A DNA stretch of 64,000 nucleotides from positions 26,011 to 90,010 of the forward strand of contig CAZPQK010000013.1 of the NCBI GenBank assembly GCA_964588695.1, written 5' to 3'. The position numbers and the translations under genes were made by a program. Shown piece after piece: positions 9,363-16,830 of the stretch. Numbering within the stretch: the first letter of the stretch is position 1; each line of letters begins with the position of its first letter. The DNA comes from CAZPQK01 sp964588695. Its GTDB lineage: Bacteria > Krumholzibacteriota > Krumholzibacteriia > WVZY01 > JAKEHA01. The notes below the pieces were generated by a model. It worked only from the letters and a program-made list of their open reading frames with translations. It ran no database searches and was not told the origin of the DNA.

Positions 9363-9382
9363 GGCCCACGCAAGCGCGGGCC
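9363..9382. terminator. Short GC-rich hairpin between convergent genes
   Basis: GGCCCACG / CGCGGGCC forms an 8-bp stem with one mismatch and a four-base loop, between the ends of glcD and the NuoI-like gene. It is flanked by an AAAAGG tract on the left, which would give a short T run for the minus-strand transcript. Confidence 0.45.
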
Positions 9383-9406
9383 CATGCTAAGTTTTGTGGC
9401 GGCAAA

Positions 9407-9940
9407 CTAGTAAATTGCCTCGCTCACCTTGCTCTTTTCCTTGGGGTGGTTGTTCAGCAAGTGATCGATGTCGAGAATTTTGATCGGCCCCTCAAAGTAA
9501 GCCGAGGTGATCTTGCCCGTATCCATCCGAATCGCGTCACAAGGACACGCCTCGACACACAAACCGCAGTACACGCACTGCAGGATATCGATGTCGAACT
9601 TAAGGGGATACTTCTCTACCCCATCGTGCCCAGTGTCGGCGGCGGTGATGTGGATACAGTCTGCCGGACAGGCGGTGGCACAGCAGTTACACGCAACGCA
9701 GCGCGGGGTGCCATCGGGACGCTGCATCAGCCGGTGCTCGCCGCGATAGGTTTCCGGAAGTGGCTTAGGCTGTTCGGGCCACTGGTAAGTCATACCCAGT
9801 TTGTTCTTGCGCAAGCCCCAGATGGTTCTACCAAAGTGGGAAATGGTGATGCCCAATCCTTTGATGACTTCGCCGATGTAGGCTCTTTCCCACCAGGATG
9901 GTTTCTTATCGAGAGGCGGGGTAACAACGCGGGTGGCCAT
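9407..9940 (-). CDS. nuoI: NuoI-like ferredoxin, two [4Fe-4S] clusters
   Basis: A 177-residue protein matching the NADH-quinone oxidoreductase subunit I family along its length. A conserved N-terminal amphipathic stretch (GLGITISHFGRTIWG) and the GEHRL segment are followed by two CxxCxxCxxxCP clusters: CVACNCCATACP at about residues 81-92 and CVYCGLCVEACP at about 121-132. In complex I it passes electrons between the peripheral-arm clusters. No other nuo genes are visible here, so it is either a detached complex I gene or an accessory ferredoxin. The surrounding glcD and ETF-QO genes also handle electrons entering the quinone pool. Confidence 0.85.
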   Translation of the reverse strand: MATRVVTPPLDKKPSWWERAYIGEVIKGLGITISHFGRTIWGLRKNKLGMTYQWPEQPKPLPETYRGEHRLMQRPDGTPRCVACNCCATACPADCIHITAADTGHDGVEKYPLKFDIDILQCVYCGLCVEACPCDAIRMDTGKITSAYFEGPIKILDIDHLLNNHPKEKSKVSEAIY

Positions 9941-10068
9941 GGGACTCCCTAAGCTATCCTTGTTAAACCATTCACAATTTCGTATATAAAGGTACGGAAG
10001 CGGGTTACGATGGTCAAGGCCATTCGAAGCCCCGACAACGATCCCCCGCAGCTTAACCGGAGGAAGGC

Positions 10069-11760
10069 ATGACCGACCAGAGAGAAACGCTAGAAGTTGA
10101 TGTTCTCTTCGTGGGAGCCGGACCAGCTTCGCTGGCAGGCGCTCTGCACCTTCAGAACCTCGTCAACGCCCATAACGAGCGGGTGAAATCCACCGGCGAG
10201 GGTAGCGAGCTTGAACCGATGGTCGTCATTATTGAAAAAGGCCAGGAGGTTGGTGCCCATTCGTTTTCCGGAGCCGTGCTCGACCCGATCGCGCTGAAAG
10301 AGCTTATTCCCGACTATTTGGAGCAAGGTGCCCCCATTGAGAAGACTGTAGACACCGAGGACGTCTACTTCCTGACCAAAAAGAACGCCTTCCGTTTTCC
10401 GGTCGTTCCGCCGCAACTTCGCAACCACGGCAATCATACGATTTCGCTTTCCAAGCTCACTCGCTGGATGGGAGGGCTGTGCGAAGCCGCGGGCGTAAAC
10501 ATCTTTCCCGGATTTGCCGGAACTGAGATTCTCCACGATGGCGATCGTGTGAGCGGAGTGCGAACCGGCGACAAGGGCATCGACAAAGATGGCGAACGTA
10601 AATCAAACTTTGAACCCGGCATCGACTTAGTCGCTAAAGTAACCGCGTTCGGCGACGGTGCCCGCGGCTACCTTTCCAAGCAACTCATCGCCCGCCACAA
10701 TTTGGACAACGATCGAGCGCCGCAGATTTTTGAAACCGGGGTTAAGGAAATCATTGAGATGCCCGCAGGCTCGGTCGAAGGTGGCCGCGTCGTTCACACG
10801 ATGGGCTATCCATTCCGTAGCGACAACGTCGGTGGCACCTGGATTTACCATCTCGGCGATAACCTTCTGTCGGTCGGCCTGGTCACCCCGCTGGACTACA
10901 AAGACCCCCTGATCCACCCCTTCGAGCAGTTGCAACAATTCAAGGCACAGCCGAAGATCGCGTCGATGCTTAAAGGCGGCAAGAGCATCGCCTACGGCGC
11001 CAAAGTAATCTCGGCCGGCGGGTGGCAGTCGATGCCCAAGCTTACCGTCGACGGCGCGATCCTTATGGGCGAGTCGGCGGGGATGGTCGACCTCTCCCGG
11101 TTAAAGGGTATTCATCTAGCAATGAAGTCGGGCATGTTGGCCGCCGAGCAGATCTTTTCCGGTTTGGTAAAGGACGACTTTTCCGACGACCACCTGGCAG
11201 GGTACGAAACTGCGGTCAAAGAAAGCTACATTGGCAAGCAGCTCTACAAAGCACGCAACTTTCACGGTGCCATGGCCAAGGGCCTTCCGCGAGCATTTTT
11301 CCATTTGGGGATTCAGACCGTTACCGGCGGACACGATCTCCAGTTCGGGGCCCACAAGCACGTCGATCGCGAGAGTTACACGACCGTCGCTCAATACTAT
11401 GGGATAGATCGCGACATCCCCGAACCCCCGCCGACCGATGGCTCCTTGCACCTTGATAAACTTGCCAACGTGTACAACTCGGGAACGATGCATAACGAAG
11501 ATCAGCCCTGCCACTTGAAGATTGCCGACTTTGACACGTGCTACAACACGTGCACCGGCAAGTACAAGTACCCGTGCAACCGCTTTTGCCCGGCCAATGT
11601 GTACGAGATGGTTACTAACGAGGAGACCGGTGGGCTAAAACTTCAAGTCAACTTTGCCAACTGTGTGCACTGCCAGACGTGCGACATCAATTGTCCCGAA
11701 GACAACATCCGCTGGACCCCGCCAGAAGGTGGCGACGGTCCGAACTATCAGTTGTTGTAG
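10069..11760 (+). CDS. Electron transfer flavoprotein-ubiquinone oxidoreductase
   Basis: A 563-residue ETF-QO. The FAD dinucleotide-binding motif (VLFVGAGPASLAGALHL) is at the N-terminus, and the GAHSFSGAVLDP segment and the second FAD region (TVDGAILMGESAGMVDL) are in family positions. The C-terminal domain has the four-cysteine [4Fe-4S] cluster (CVHCQTCDINCP) followed by the family-typical NIRWTPPEGGDGPNYQ ending. The enzyme moves electrons from reduced ETF (fatty-acid and amino-acid oxidation) to quinone at the inner membrane. A GGAGG-type site (aaccggaggaaggc) precedes the start. The ETF alpha/beta genes are not in the window. Confidence 0.95.
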   Translation: MTDQRETLEVDVLFVGAGPASLAGALHLQNLVNAHNERVKSTGEGSELEPMVVIIEKGQEVGAHSFSGAVLDPIALKELIPDYLEQGAPIEKTVDTEDVYFLTKKNAFRFPVVPPQLRNHGNHTISLSKLTRWMGGLCEAAGVNIFPGFAGTEILHDGDRVSGVRTGDKGIDKDGERKSNFEPGIDLVAKVTAFGDGARGYLSKQLIARHNLDNDRAPQIFETGVKEIIEMPAGSVEGGRVVHTMGYPFRSDNVGGTWIYHLGDNLLSVGLVTPLDYKDPLIHPFEQLQQFKAQPKIASMLKGGKSIAYGAKVISAGGWQSMPKLTVDGAILMGESAGMVDLSRLKGIHLAMKSGMLAAEQIFSGLVKDDFSDDHLAGYETAVKESYIGKQLYKARNFHGAMAKGLPRAFFHLGIQTVTGGHDLQFGAHKHVDRESYTTVAQYYGIDRDIPEPPPTDGSLHLDKLANVYNSGTMHNEDQPCHLKIADFDTCYNTCTGKYKYPCNRFCPANVYEMVTNEETGGLKLQVNFANCVHCQTCDINCPEDNIRWTPPEGGDGPNYQLL

Positions 11761-11783
11761 AAAGTTACTGCTCGGCGAAGGGC

Positions 11784-11816
11784 AAAAAAGCGGGTGCTGT
11801 TGGACAGCACCCGCTT
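11784..11816 (-). terminator. Rho-independent terminator of the DUF2203 gene
   Basis: A 12-bp perfect stem (AAGCGGGTGCTG / CAGCACCCGCTT) with a TTGGA loop. The A6 tract on its left gives a T run on the minus strand, so it serves the DUF2203 gene. It may also help end the convergent ETF-QO transcript. Confidence 0.85.
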
Positions 11817-11838
11817 CGTATTTGAGGAACCCGCCTGG

Positions 11839-12261
11839 TTACGCAGACTTCGACGGTGCCAACGGTTGGCGCGCCTCGAAGTCGTCGTGAATCGAATGCC
11901 AGTACCGAACTTCCTCTTCGCCCTTTTTCCAACACAAGTAGACGACTGTGTTGTTCTGAATCGAAAAGAAGTCAACGAGGCCGCGCTCTTCGTCCCGGAC
12001 GATGCATCCGGTTTCGTTGATCGCGGCTTTGTCCTTTTCGATTTCTTTTCCCACCGCCTTAAACACGCGCAGCTTTTCTTCCAATTCCGTCGCGTCGGAA
12101 TTGTCGGAGTCTGCCCCGCATTCGACGATCAACTTGAGGATTGAAATCTCCTCTTGAAGCCACAAAAACCGCTGCTTGTTTCTCGCGATGCGCTCGATTG
12201 TCGCTTCGAGAAATCCAATCAGCCGGTTGGCTTCTTCGACCGTGAAGAACTTGGGGTTCAT
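11839..12261 (-). CDS. DUF2203 family protein
   Basis: A 140-residue cytoplasmic protein with the family pattern. It opens with FTVEEANRLIGFLEATIERI, has a long charged helical middle, then INETGCIVRDEERGLVDFFS, and closes with VVYLCWKKGEEEVRYWHSIHDDFEARQP. The invariant GLVDF, LCW and W-H...F..RQP residues are all present. The function of the family is unknown. It is a single-gene unit, convergent with ETF-QO and ended by its own terminator. The middle is predicted to form a coiled coil. Confidence 0.8.
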   Translation of the reverse strand: MNPKFFTVEEANRLIGFLEATIERIARNKQRFLWLQEEISILKLIVECGADSDNSDATELEEKLRVFKAVGKEIEKDKAAINETGCIVRDEERGLVDFFSIQNNTVVYLCWKKGEEEVRYWHSIHDDFEARQPLAPSKSA

Positions 12262-12509
12262 TCGCTCTCCTAACTACCCGGAGGACTCTGGTTTTACCAC
12301 TGATCCAGTCAATTTAGCCCTTGGCGGCACCGCCGCCTATGCGCCCTCTTACTATATTTTTATCGAGTGATGAACCACGATGCAAGCCCAAAGGGAATGT
12401 TAAGAAACAATGGGTCATCACGCGCAGTTGGCAATCGTCCTAAACTGCCCGCTGGAGGCGACGTAAACTCCGCTACGACCGTTTGCGCCAGGTTTGTTAT
12501 TATTTTCAC

Positions 12510-13508
12510 ATGAACCCGGATACGTCTCAAATCAGCCACTTTCGTGACGCCAAAGCAATCGGATTCGATCTGGATCATACGTTGGCGGTGTATGTCGACG
12601 GTCTAGTAAACGGCTGGGCCTACCAGGAGTCGGTGGCCTACCTAGTCGAGCGTGCGGGTTACCCGCGAGAGCTTGCGCATACCGAACCCAAGTGGCGGGC
12701 TCAACGCGGACTTTTCTTAGATACCGATGCCGGCCACGTGGTCGCGGCCGACGCCAACTTCAATCCCCTGGCCGCCACGTCCGGATTCGAGATTGTACGG
12801 CGCTTCGCAGATGAACCGACAGAAACCACCCCGGCCAGTCTATCGAGCGATCGGTGGCACGTCATCAACACGCCGTTCGATCTCCCCACCGCGGAGCTGT
12901 TTCAGGTCATCGGAGCCATCGCGCCAACGCGGCCGTCCAACAAAGCTGTCCTGGACATCCGGCAGTGGTTGGATCACGCCCACCGTCGAGGATCGCTCAA
13001 GCAGCGGGTTACGACAAGCATCTCCGACGTCATAAGACCTAAGCCGGAATTGCGACATCAACTAGACGAGTTGGCCCGTCGGTACCGCCTGTTCGTTGTC
13101 ACCAATTCCGAGCCAGACTACGCCACCCAGGTTTTGAACCACCTGTTAGGAGGCGGTTGGCAACCCCTCTTCGACGTCCTTGTAACCGACTCACAGAAAC
13201 CGTCGTTTTTCGAGCCCGGGGCAACAAAACCCGGGTATCTGGATGTGGAGCGCGCGCTGGGGGTGTCGGGGCCCCACGTTGTTTTTGTGGGCGATAGCGT
13301 CCCTGCGGATCTCATACCCGCGAAAGCCGTCGGCTGGCGAACTGTGGGAGTCGTTCCCGAACTCGAACACCCGGCGCATCCGGTTTATGGGCCTGCCGTG
13401 GCAAGTGGTCCCCCGCCCACCCTGATGCTGTCCGCATTCTCCGCCGCATCGGACGCGCTTACCACTAGTGTGGGCGCGTGGCTGCAAACCCTGCTTGAAG
13501 CCGCATAA
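12510..13508 (+). CDS. HAD-family 5'-nucleotidase domain protein
   Basis: The start at ATG 12510 is preferred, since the upstream residues encoded from 12483 do not belong to the domain. The 332-residue protein has HAD motif I FDLDHTLAVY (nucleophile and acid/base Asp), motif II LFVVTNSEPDY, and a late acidic motif VVFVGDSVPADLI. The wide cap and the 'GWAYQ ... YPRE' region resemble the cN-II/NT5DC purine 5'-nucleotidase group of large HAD proteins. It probably hydrolyses a nucleotide monophosphate; the substrate is not defined by sequence. bioY follows after 40 bp and may be co-transcribed. Confidence 0.75.
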   Translation: MNPDTSQISHFRDAKAIGFDLDHTLAVYVDGLVNGWAYQESVAYLVERAGYPRELAHTEPKWRAQRGLFLDTDAGHVVAADANFNPLAATSGFEIVRRFADEPTETTPASLSSDRWHVINTPFDLPTAELFQVIGAIAPTRPSNKAVLDIRQWLDHAHRRGSLKQRVTTSISDVIRPKPELRHQLDELARRYRLFVVTNSEPDYATQVLNHLLGGGWQPLFDVLVTDSQKPSFFEPGATKPGYLDVERALGVSGPHVVFVGDSVPADLIPAKAVGWRTVGVVPELEHPAHPVYGPAVASGPPPTLMLSAFSAASDALTTSVGAWLQTLLEAA

Positions 13509-13548
13509 CCGTCTTGACACTGCGCGCCAGCTTGGGCACGATACAGCG

Positions 13549-14118
13549 ATGAATACAACACCAGCCGCCTCTTCGGCCCAATCCAGTTTAGCTAGTACTT
13601 CTGCCATCCGCTTTGCCGCGATGACGGTGATCTTCGCCGCCCTCACGTGGATTGGCGCTAACATTGTTATTCCAATCCAGCCGGTACCCATAACGCTCCA
13701 GACGTTGTTTGTACTGCTGGCAGGCGCCATTGCGGGACGCTCGGCCGGTATTACCAGCCAGGCGCTGTACGTACTCGCCGGTGGCCTGGGGCTGCCAATA
13801 TTTGCCAGCGGGGCTCTCGGCTGGGCCGTGCTTGCAGGCCCGACTGGCGGATACCTGGTGTCGTTCATCGTAGTCCCGTTCCTGGTGGCCGCGCTGATCA
13901 ATCGACACTCGTCGCTCTTGTGGCACACGGGCGTATTCACGCTGGCGTCGCTGGTCATCTTCGCCCTGGGGCTCGCGCATCTAACGCTGTTCCATACGCA
14001 TAGCCTTGCCACTTCAGTCTCTGTGGGAATGCTTCCGTTCCTTCCGGGCGCCGTGTTTAAGGTGATAGCAGCGGTGTCCGTGTACCGGTCATACCAAAAG
14101 CTCACCCGCCGCGGCTAG
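13549..14118 (+). CDS. bioY: BioY biotin transporter (ECF substrate-binding subunit)
   Basis: The start at ATG 13549 avoids a polar upstream extension that lies inside the previous gene. The 189-residue integral membrane protein has about six transmembrane segments and the family hallmarks: IPIQPVPITLQTLFVLLAGAIAGRSAG near the N-terminus, then LPIFASGALGWAVLAGPTGGYLVSF, and LPFLPGAVFKVIAA at the end. BioY binds biotin and works alone or with an energy-coupling module. No bioM/bioN or biotin-synthesis gene is adjacent. Its presence suggests biotin salvage. Confidence 0.9.
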   Translation: MNTTPAASSAQSSLASTSAIRFAAMTVIFAALTWIGANIVIPIQPVPITLQTLFVLLAGAIAGRSAGITSQALYVLAGGLGLPIFASGALGWAVLAGPTGGYLVSFIVVPFLVAALINRHSSLLWHTGVFTLASLVIFALGLAHLTLFHTHSLATSVSVGMLPFLPGAVFKVIAAVSVYRSYQKLTRRG

Positions 14119-14122
14119 CGAC

Positions 14123-14137
14123 TGGCACATTGCTTGC
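14123..14137 (+). promoter_or_regulatory. Sigma-54-like promoter element (TGGCAC-N5-TTGC)
   Basis: TGGCAC, five bases and TTGC match the -24/-12 consensus exactly. Transcription would start near 14149, at the ATG of the SH3b lipoprotein (14150), giving an almost leaderless message. The exact match supports the call. The lack of room for a ribosome-binding site argues against it. Confidence 0.35.
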
Positions 14138-14149
14138 CCCATCCGGGGC

Positions 14150-14890
14150 ATGGAACAATACCCCCTAAAAACTTGGCAGGTTGCTCTGCTGGTGGCGCTC
14201 ACGATGGCCTCAGGCGGCTGCCTGGCTGGAAACAACGCCAACCGCGCTGGCTCCCCCGACGATTCCGCGACCGCGGGATCACTGCGAACCGAAAATCAAG
14301 AACTCTCCGAGACGGTTCGCTCTCAGCGACTCGACATCGCTAAGCTGCAGGCGCAGTTGGAAGCCAGTTCCACCCGCGAAAAGCTGCTGCAAGACGAGCT
14401 CTCGGCAACGCAGTCCGACCTGGCCCGCGTCGAGCGACAGTTTGTCGCATTAGACAACCGCCTGGACGACAACGAAACCAAGGCCTCGGCCGTGGCTGCA
14501 ATCGCCGAAGTTGAGCTGCTGGTTGAAAAGTTCCTTCGTGATACTCAGGAAGATTCTACTGTTGTGACTGACGTCGTCGCGCGTCTGAAGGAATCAGAAC
14601 GTCAGGTAAGCCGCGGCAACTTTGCTGCCGCGGTGTACTACGCGGACCGCGCGATGAGACTGGTTAACCAGATTGAACGCTCCCAAGCATTAGCACAATC
14701 GGATCGAACCCTTCGCGTAGTCGCTGTGAACAAGGCCAACGTTCGCAAAGGGCCCGGCGGAAAACACAAGGTCGTAGATCAGTTGGCGTTTGGAGTCGCC
14801 GTTTCAGAGATTGGTCGCAGCGGCGATTGGTGCCACATCCGATCGAACGACGGCAAGTCTGGATGGGTTCACAAGTCCCTGCTCCGCTAA
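14150..14890 (+). CDS. Coiled-coil lipoprotein with C-terminal SH3b domain
   Basis: A 246-residue protein with signal peptide and lipobox SGGC (Cys at about 24). Residues ~45-115 form a heptad-rich coiled coil (LRTENQELSETVRSQRLDIAK and onwards). A helical section with TPR-like character follows (SRGNFAAAVYYADRAMRLV). The last ~65 residues are a bacterial SH3 domain (VNKANVRKGPGGKHKVVDQL ... GDWCHIR ... GKSGWVHKSLL), which often binds peptidoglycan or peptides. It is probably anchored in a membrane and reaches into the cell wall. No partner is evident. Confidence 0.8.
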   Translation: MEQYPLKTWQVALLVALTMASGGCLAGNNANRAGSPDDSATAGSLRTENQELSETVRSQRLDIAKLQAQLEASSTREKLLQDELSATQSDLARVERQFVALDNRLDDNETKASAVAAIAEVELLVEKFLRDTQEDSTVVTDVVARLKESERQVSRGNFAAAVYYADRAMRLVNQIERSQALAQSDRTLRVVAVNKANVRKGPGGKHKVVDQLAFGVAVSEIGRSGDWCHIRSNDGKSGWVHKSLLR

Positions 14891-14979
14891 GTTCCACCTA
14901 CCCCAATCCCACACCAACACGTAACGCCGCGCCAGCGATGTGCGCGTACAAGTCTTTGTAAGGTGAGTACGAGAAGTTG

Positions 14980-16680
14980 CTACGCGGCAGCCGCAAAGTT
15001 GATGCGGTTTTTTCCGTCGCGTTTGGATTGGTACAGCGCTTTGTCGGCATCGTTGAAGAACTCGCGGCGATTGCCACCGAACACTGAGATCCCAACGCTG
15101 ACCGTCGCGTTAATGGTGATGTCGGTTTCCGGAACGTTTACGCGCAGCCTTTCAACCGACGCGCGAATTTTCTCGGCCACCGCTTCTACACCGTTGTGGT
15201 CGGTGTCGGGAAGAAGAATTGCGAACTCCTCTCCGCCGTAACGGGCGACAACATCAACCTCGCGCACGGCGTCGCGCAAAACATTGGCGACGGCTTTAAG
15301 CAACTCGTCGCCAGCGGCATGACCAAACTGGTCGTTGACTCGTTTGAAGTCATCGAGGTCCACAAGCACCAGTGCAAGATGGCCATCGTAACGATCCACC
15401 CGAGCAAGTTCGGAGTTGAGAATGCTCCAGAAGTGCCGGTGGTTGTAGAGCCCGGTAAGACCGTCGGTGATCGAAAGTTCTTCCAATCGGCGGTTCATTT
15501 CGGCCAGCTGTTCGTTGCGCGACTGCACTGTTTTGTTGCGATACTCAAGCTCGGCTTTCGACACCGCAATAGTCTTGGCCATTTCGTTGAACGTGTTGAT
15601 AAGGTATCCGATGTCGTCGTCACCGGCTTCCGGAATTTGAACGCCAACCAGGCCTTCGTTGATTCGCTTGGCGCCTTCAGCCAGATGTGAAATTGGCTTG
15701 AGCATGGTGGTCAACAAACGAAATGTCGCCAATATAAACACGACGGCGACAAAAAGCACCGACACCCAAATACGGCGTTGTGCGTCTAACACCGGCGCCA
15801 TAGCCAGGTCGTAGCGTTCCTCGTAAACCAACCACCAGTCGGTCTCGGGCACCCGCACCATGCTTCCGAACACGGTCTGTCCGCGGTAGTTGCGTCGCTT
15901 TTCGGGAGTTGCGGCACGCTGTTCGTGGGACGGAACCCGAAGTCCCTTTTCTCCAACACGAACCCGACTACCGCTGCCGGGCGGTTGGGTCAAGAACAGG
16001 CCTTGCGAGTCCAGCAGAAACATCTCACCGCTGTAGCTTCCGTTGTTGGCTTCAAAGTTCCTCGCCAACACTGCGACATCGATCCTTGCAACCGCCGTCG
16101 CCAGTCGTTGACTTCCGTTGTAGACAGGAACATATAGCCATTGATGTGCTTCACGGACGTCCTGATCGAACATGGCGCTGCTCGCACCACTTTCATCGCC
16201 CAACAGGTTAAAGCAGTCGGATATCGCGCGTGCGGACGGTGCGTCGATCGGGCCGGTCGTTGCTAAAATTTCGCGTTCGGCACTATACAGCGCCAGCGTT
16301 TGAAAGGCAGGAAAGCGACTGCTGACAAGTTTGAGATAAGTCTCGAGGTCGTGCTGGCTCACGCCGTCGCTGGCGTTGAGCGGTTCCGTTGGCCCCTGTT
16401 CGGCAACGACACCTAGGTGTTCGCGAACCACCTGGCTGTTCGCCAGGCGCTCTAGCTCGCGGTATTGGCGATCATACCAAAGCTGAATTTTTGTACTCGC
16501 ACCGTTGAGCAAAGTTGGAAACCGCTCGCTGGTGCGCCCGGTTAGAAACTGACGCGTCGCCTGAGTCGTGGTAATCCCAACTACAGCAGAGGTAACCACA
16601 ACGCCTAGCAACACCAGGCCGGTAACCCGGGCGACAAAATTTCGACGTAGTTGTGACAGATTGAACTTCATCATGATCAT
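14980..16680 (-). CDS. Membrane diguanylate cyclase: periplasmic sensor, HAMP, GGDEF
   Basis: The start is placed at the ATG at 16680, just ahead of two further Met codons and the first membrane segment (VTGLVLLGVVVTSAVVG). A ~260-residue periplasmic Cache-like sensor region and a second membrane segment (IWVSVLFVAVVFILATF) follow. A HAMP domain (PISHLAEGAKRINEG), a short coiled coil and a GGDEF domain come next: ITDGLTGLYNHRHF and the active-site loop YGGEEFAILLPD. GGEEF is an active variant, so it should make cyclic di-GMP. I see no clear RxxD inhibitory site. Signal unknown; monocistronic. Confidence 0.9.
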   Translation of the reverse strand: MIMMKFNLSQLRRNFVARVTGLVLLGVVVTSAVVGITTTQATRQFLTGRTSERFPTLLNGASTKIQLWYDRQYRELERLANSQVVREHLGVVAEQGPTEPLNASDGVSQHDLETYLKLVSSRFPAFQTLALYSAEREILATTGPIDAPSARAISDCFNLLGDESGASSAMFDQDVREAHQWLYVPVYNGSQRLATAVARIDVAVLARNFEANNGSYSGEMFLLDSQGLFLTQPPGSGSRVRVGEKGLRVPSHEQRAATPEKRRNYRGQTVFGSMVRVPETDWWLVYEERYDLAMAPVLDAQRRIWVSVLFVAVVFILATFRLLTTMLKPISHLAEGAKRINEGLVGVQIPEAGDDDIGYLINTFNEMAKTIAVSKAELEYRNKTVQSRNEQLAEMNRRLEELSITDGLTGLYNHRHFWSILNSELARVDRYDGHLALVLVDLDDFKRVNDQFGHAAGDELLKAVANVLRDAVREVDVVARYGGEEFAILLPDTDHNGVEAVAEKIRASVERLRVNVPETDITINATVSVGISVFGGNRREFFNDADKALYQSKRDGKNRINFAAAA

Positions 16681-16771
16681 AGGGAGATCCGTACGCGTCC
16701 GACGATCGGAGATTCTCCGCTGCGGCAATGCAAAAACTGGGGCAAATGATGGAGTTGGGTAGAGATGTGGG

Positions 16772-16808
16772 AAAAAAATGCCGACCGGGAAACCCCCGGC
16801 CGGCATTT
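16772..16808 (-). terminator. Rho-independent terminator of sucA
   Basis: A 14-bp stem with one mismatch (AAATGCCGACCGGG / CCCGGCCGGCATTT) and a 5-nt loop, with an A7 tract on its left that gives a T run on the minus strand. It lies just downstream of the sucA stop. Confidence 0.9.
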
Positions 16809-16830
16809 GCGCAGTCGCTAGTCCGGTCTT

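Noticed and set aside
13513..13545. Sigma-70 promoter (TTGACA) before bioY
   Set aside because: TTGACA is present, but no acceptable -10 hexamer occurs at 16-18 bp spacing.
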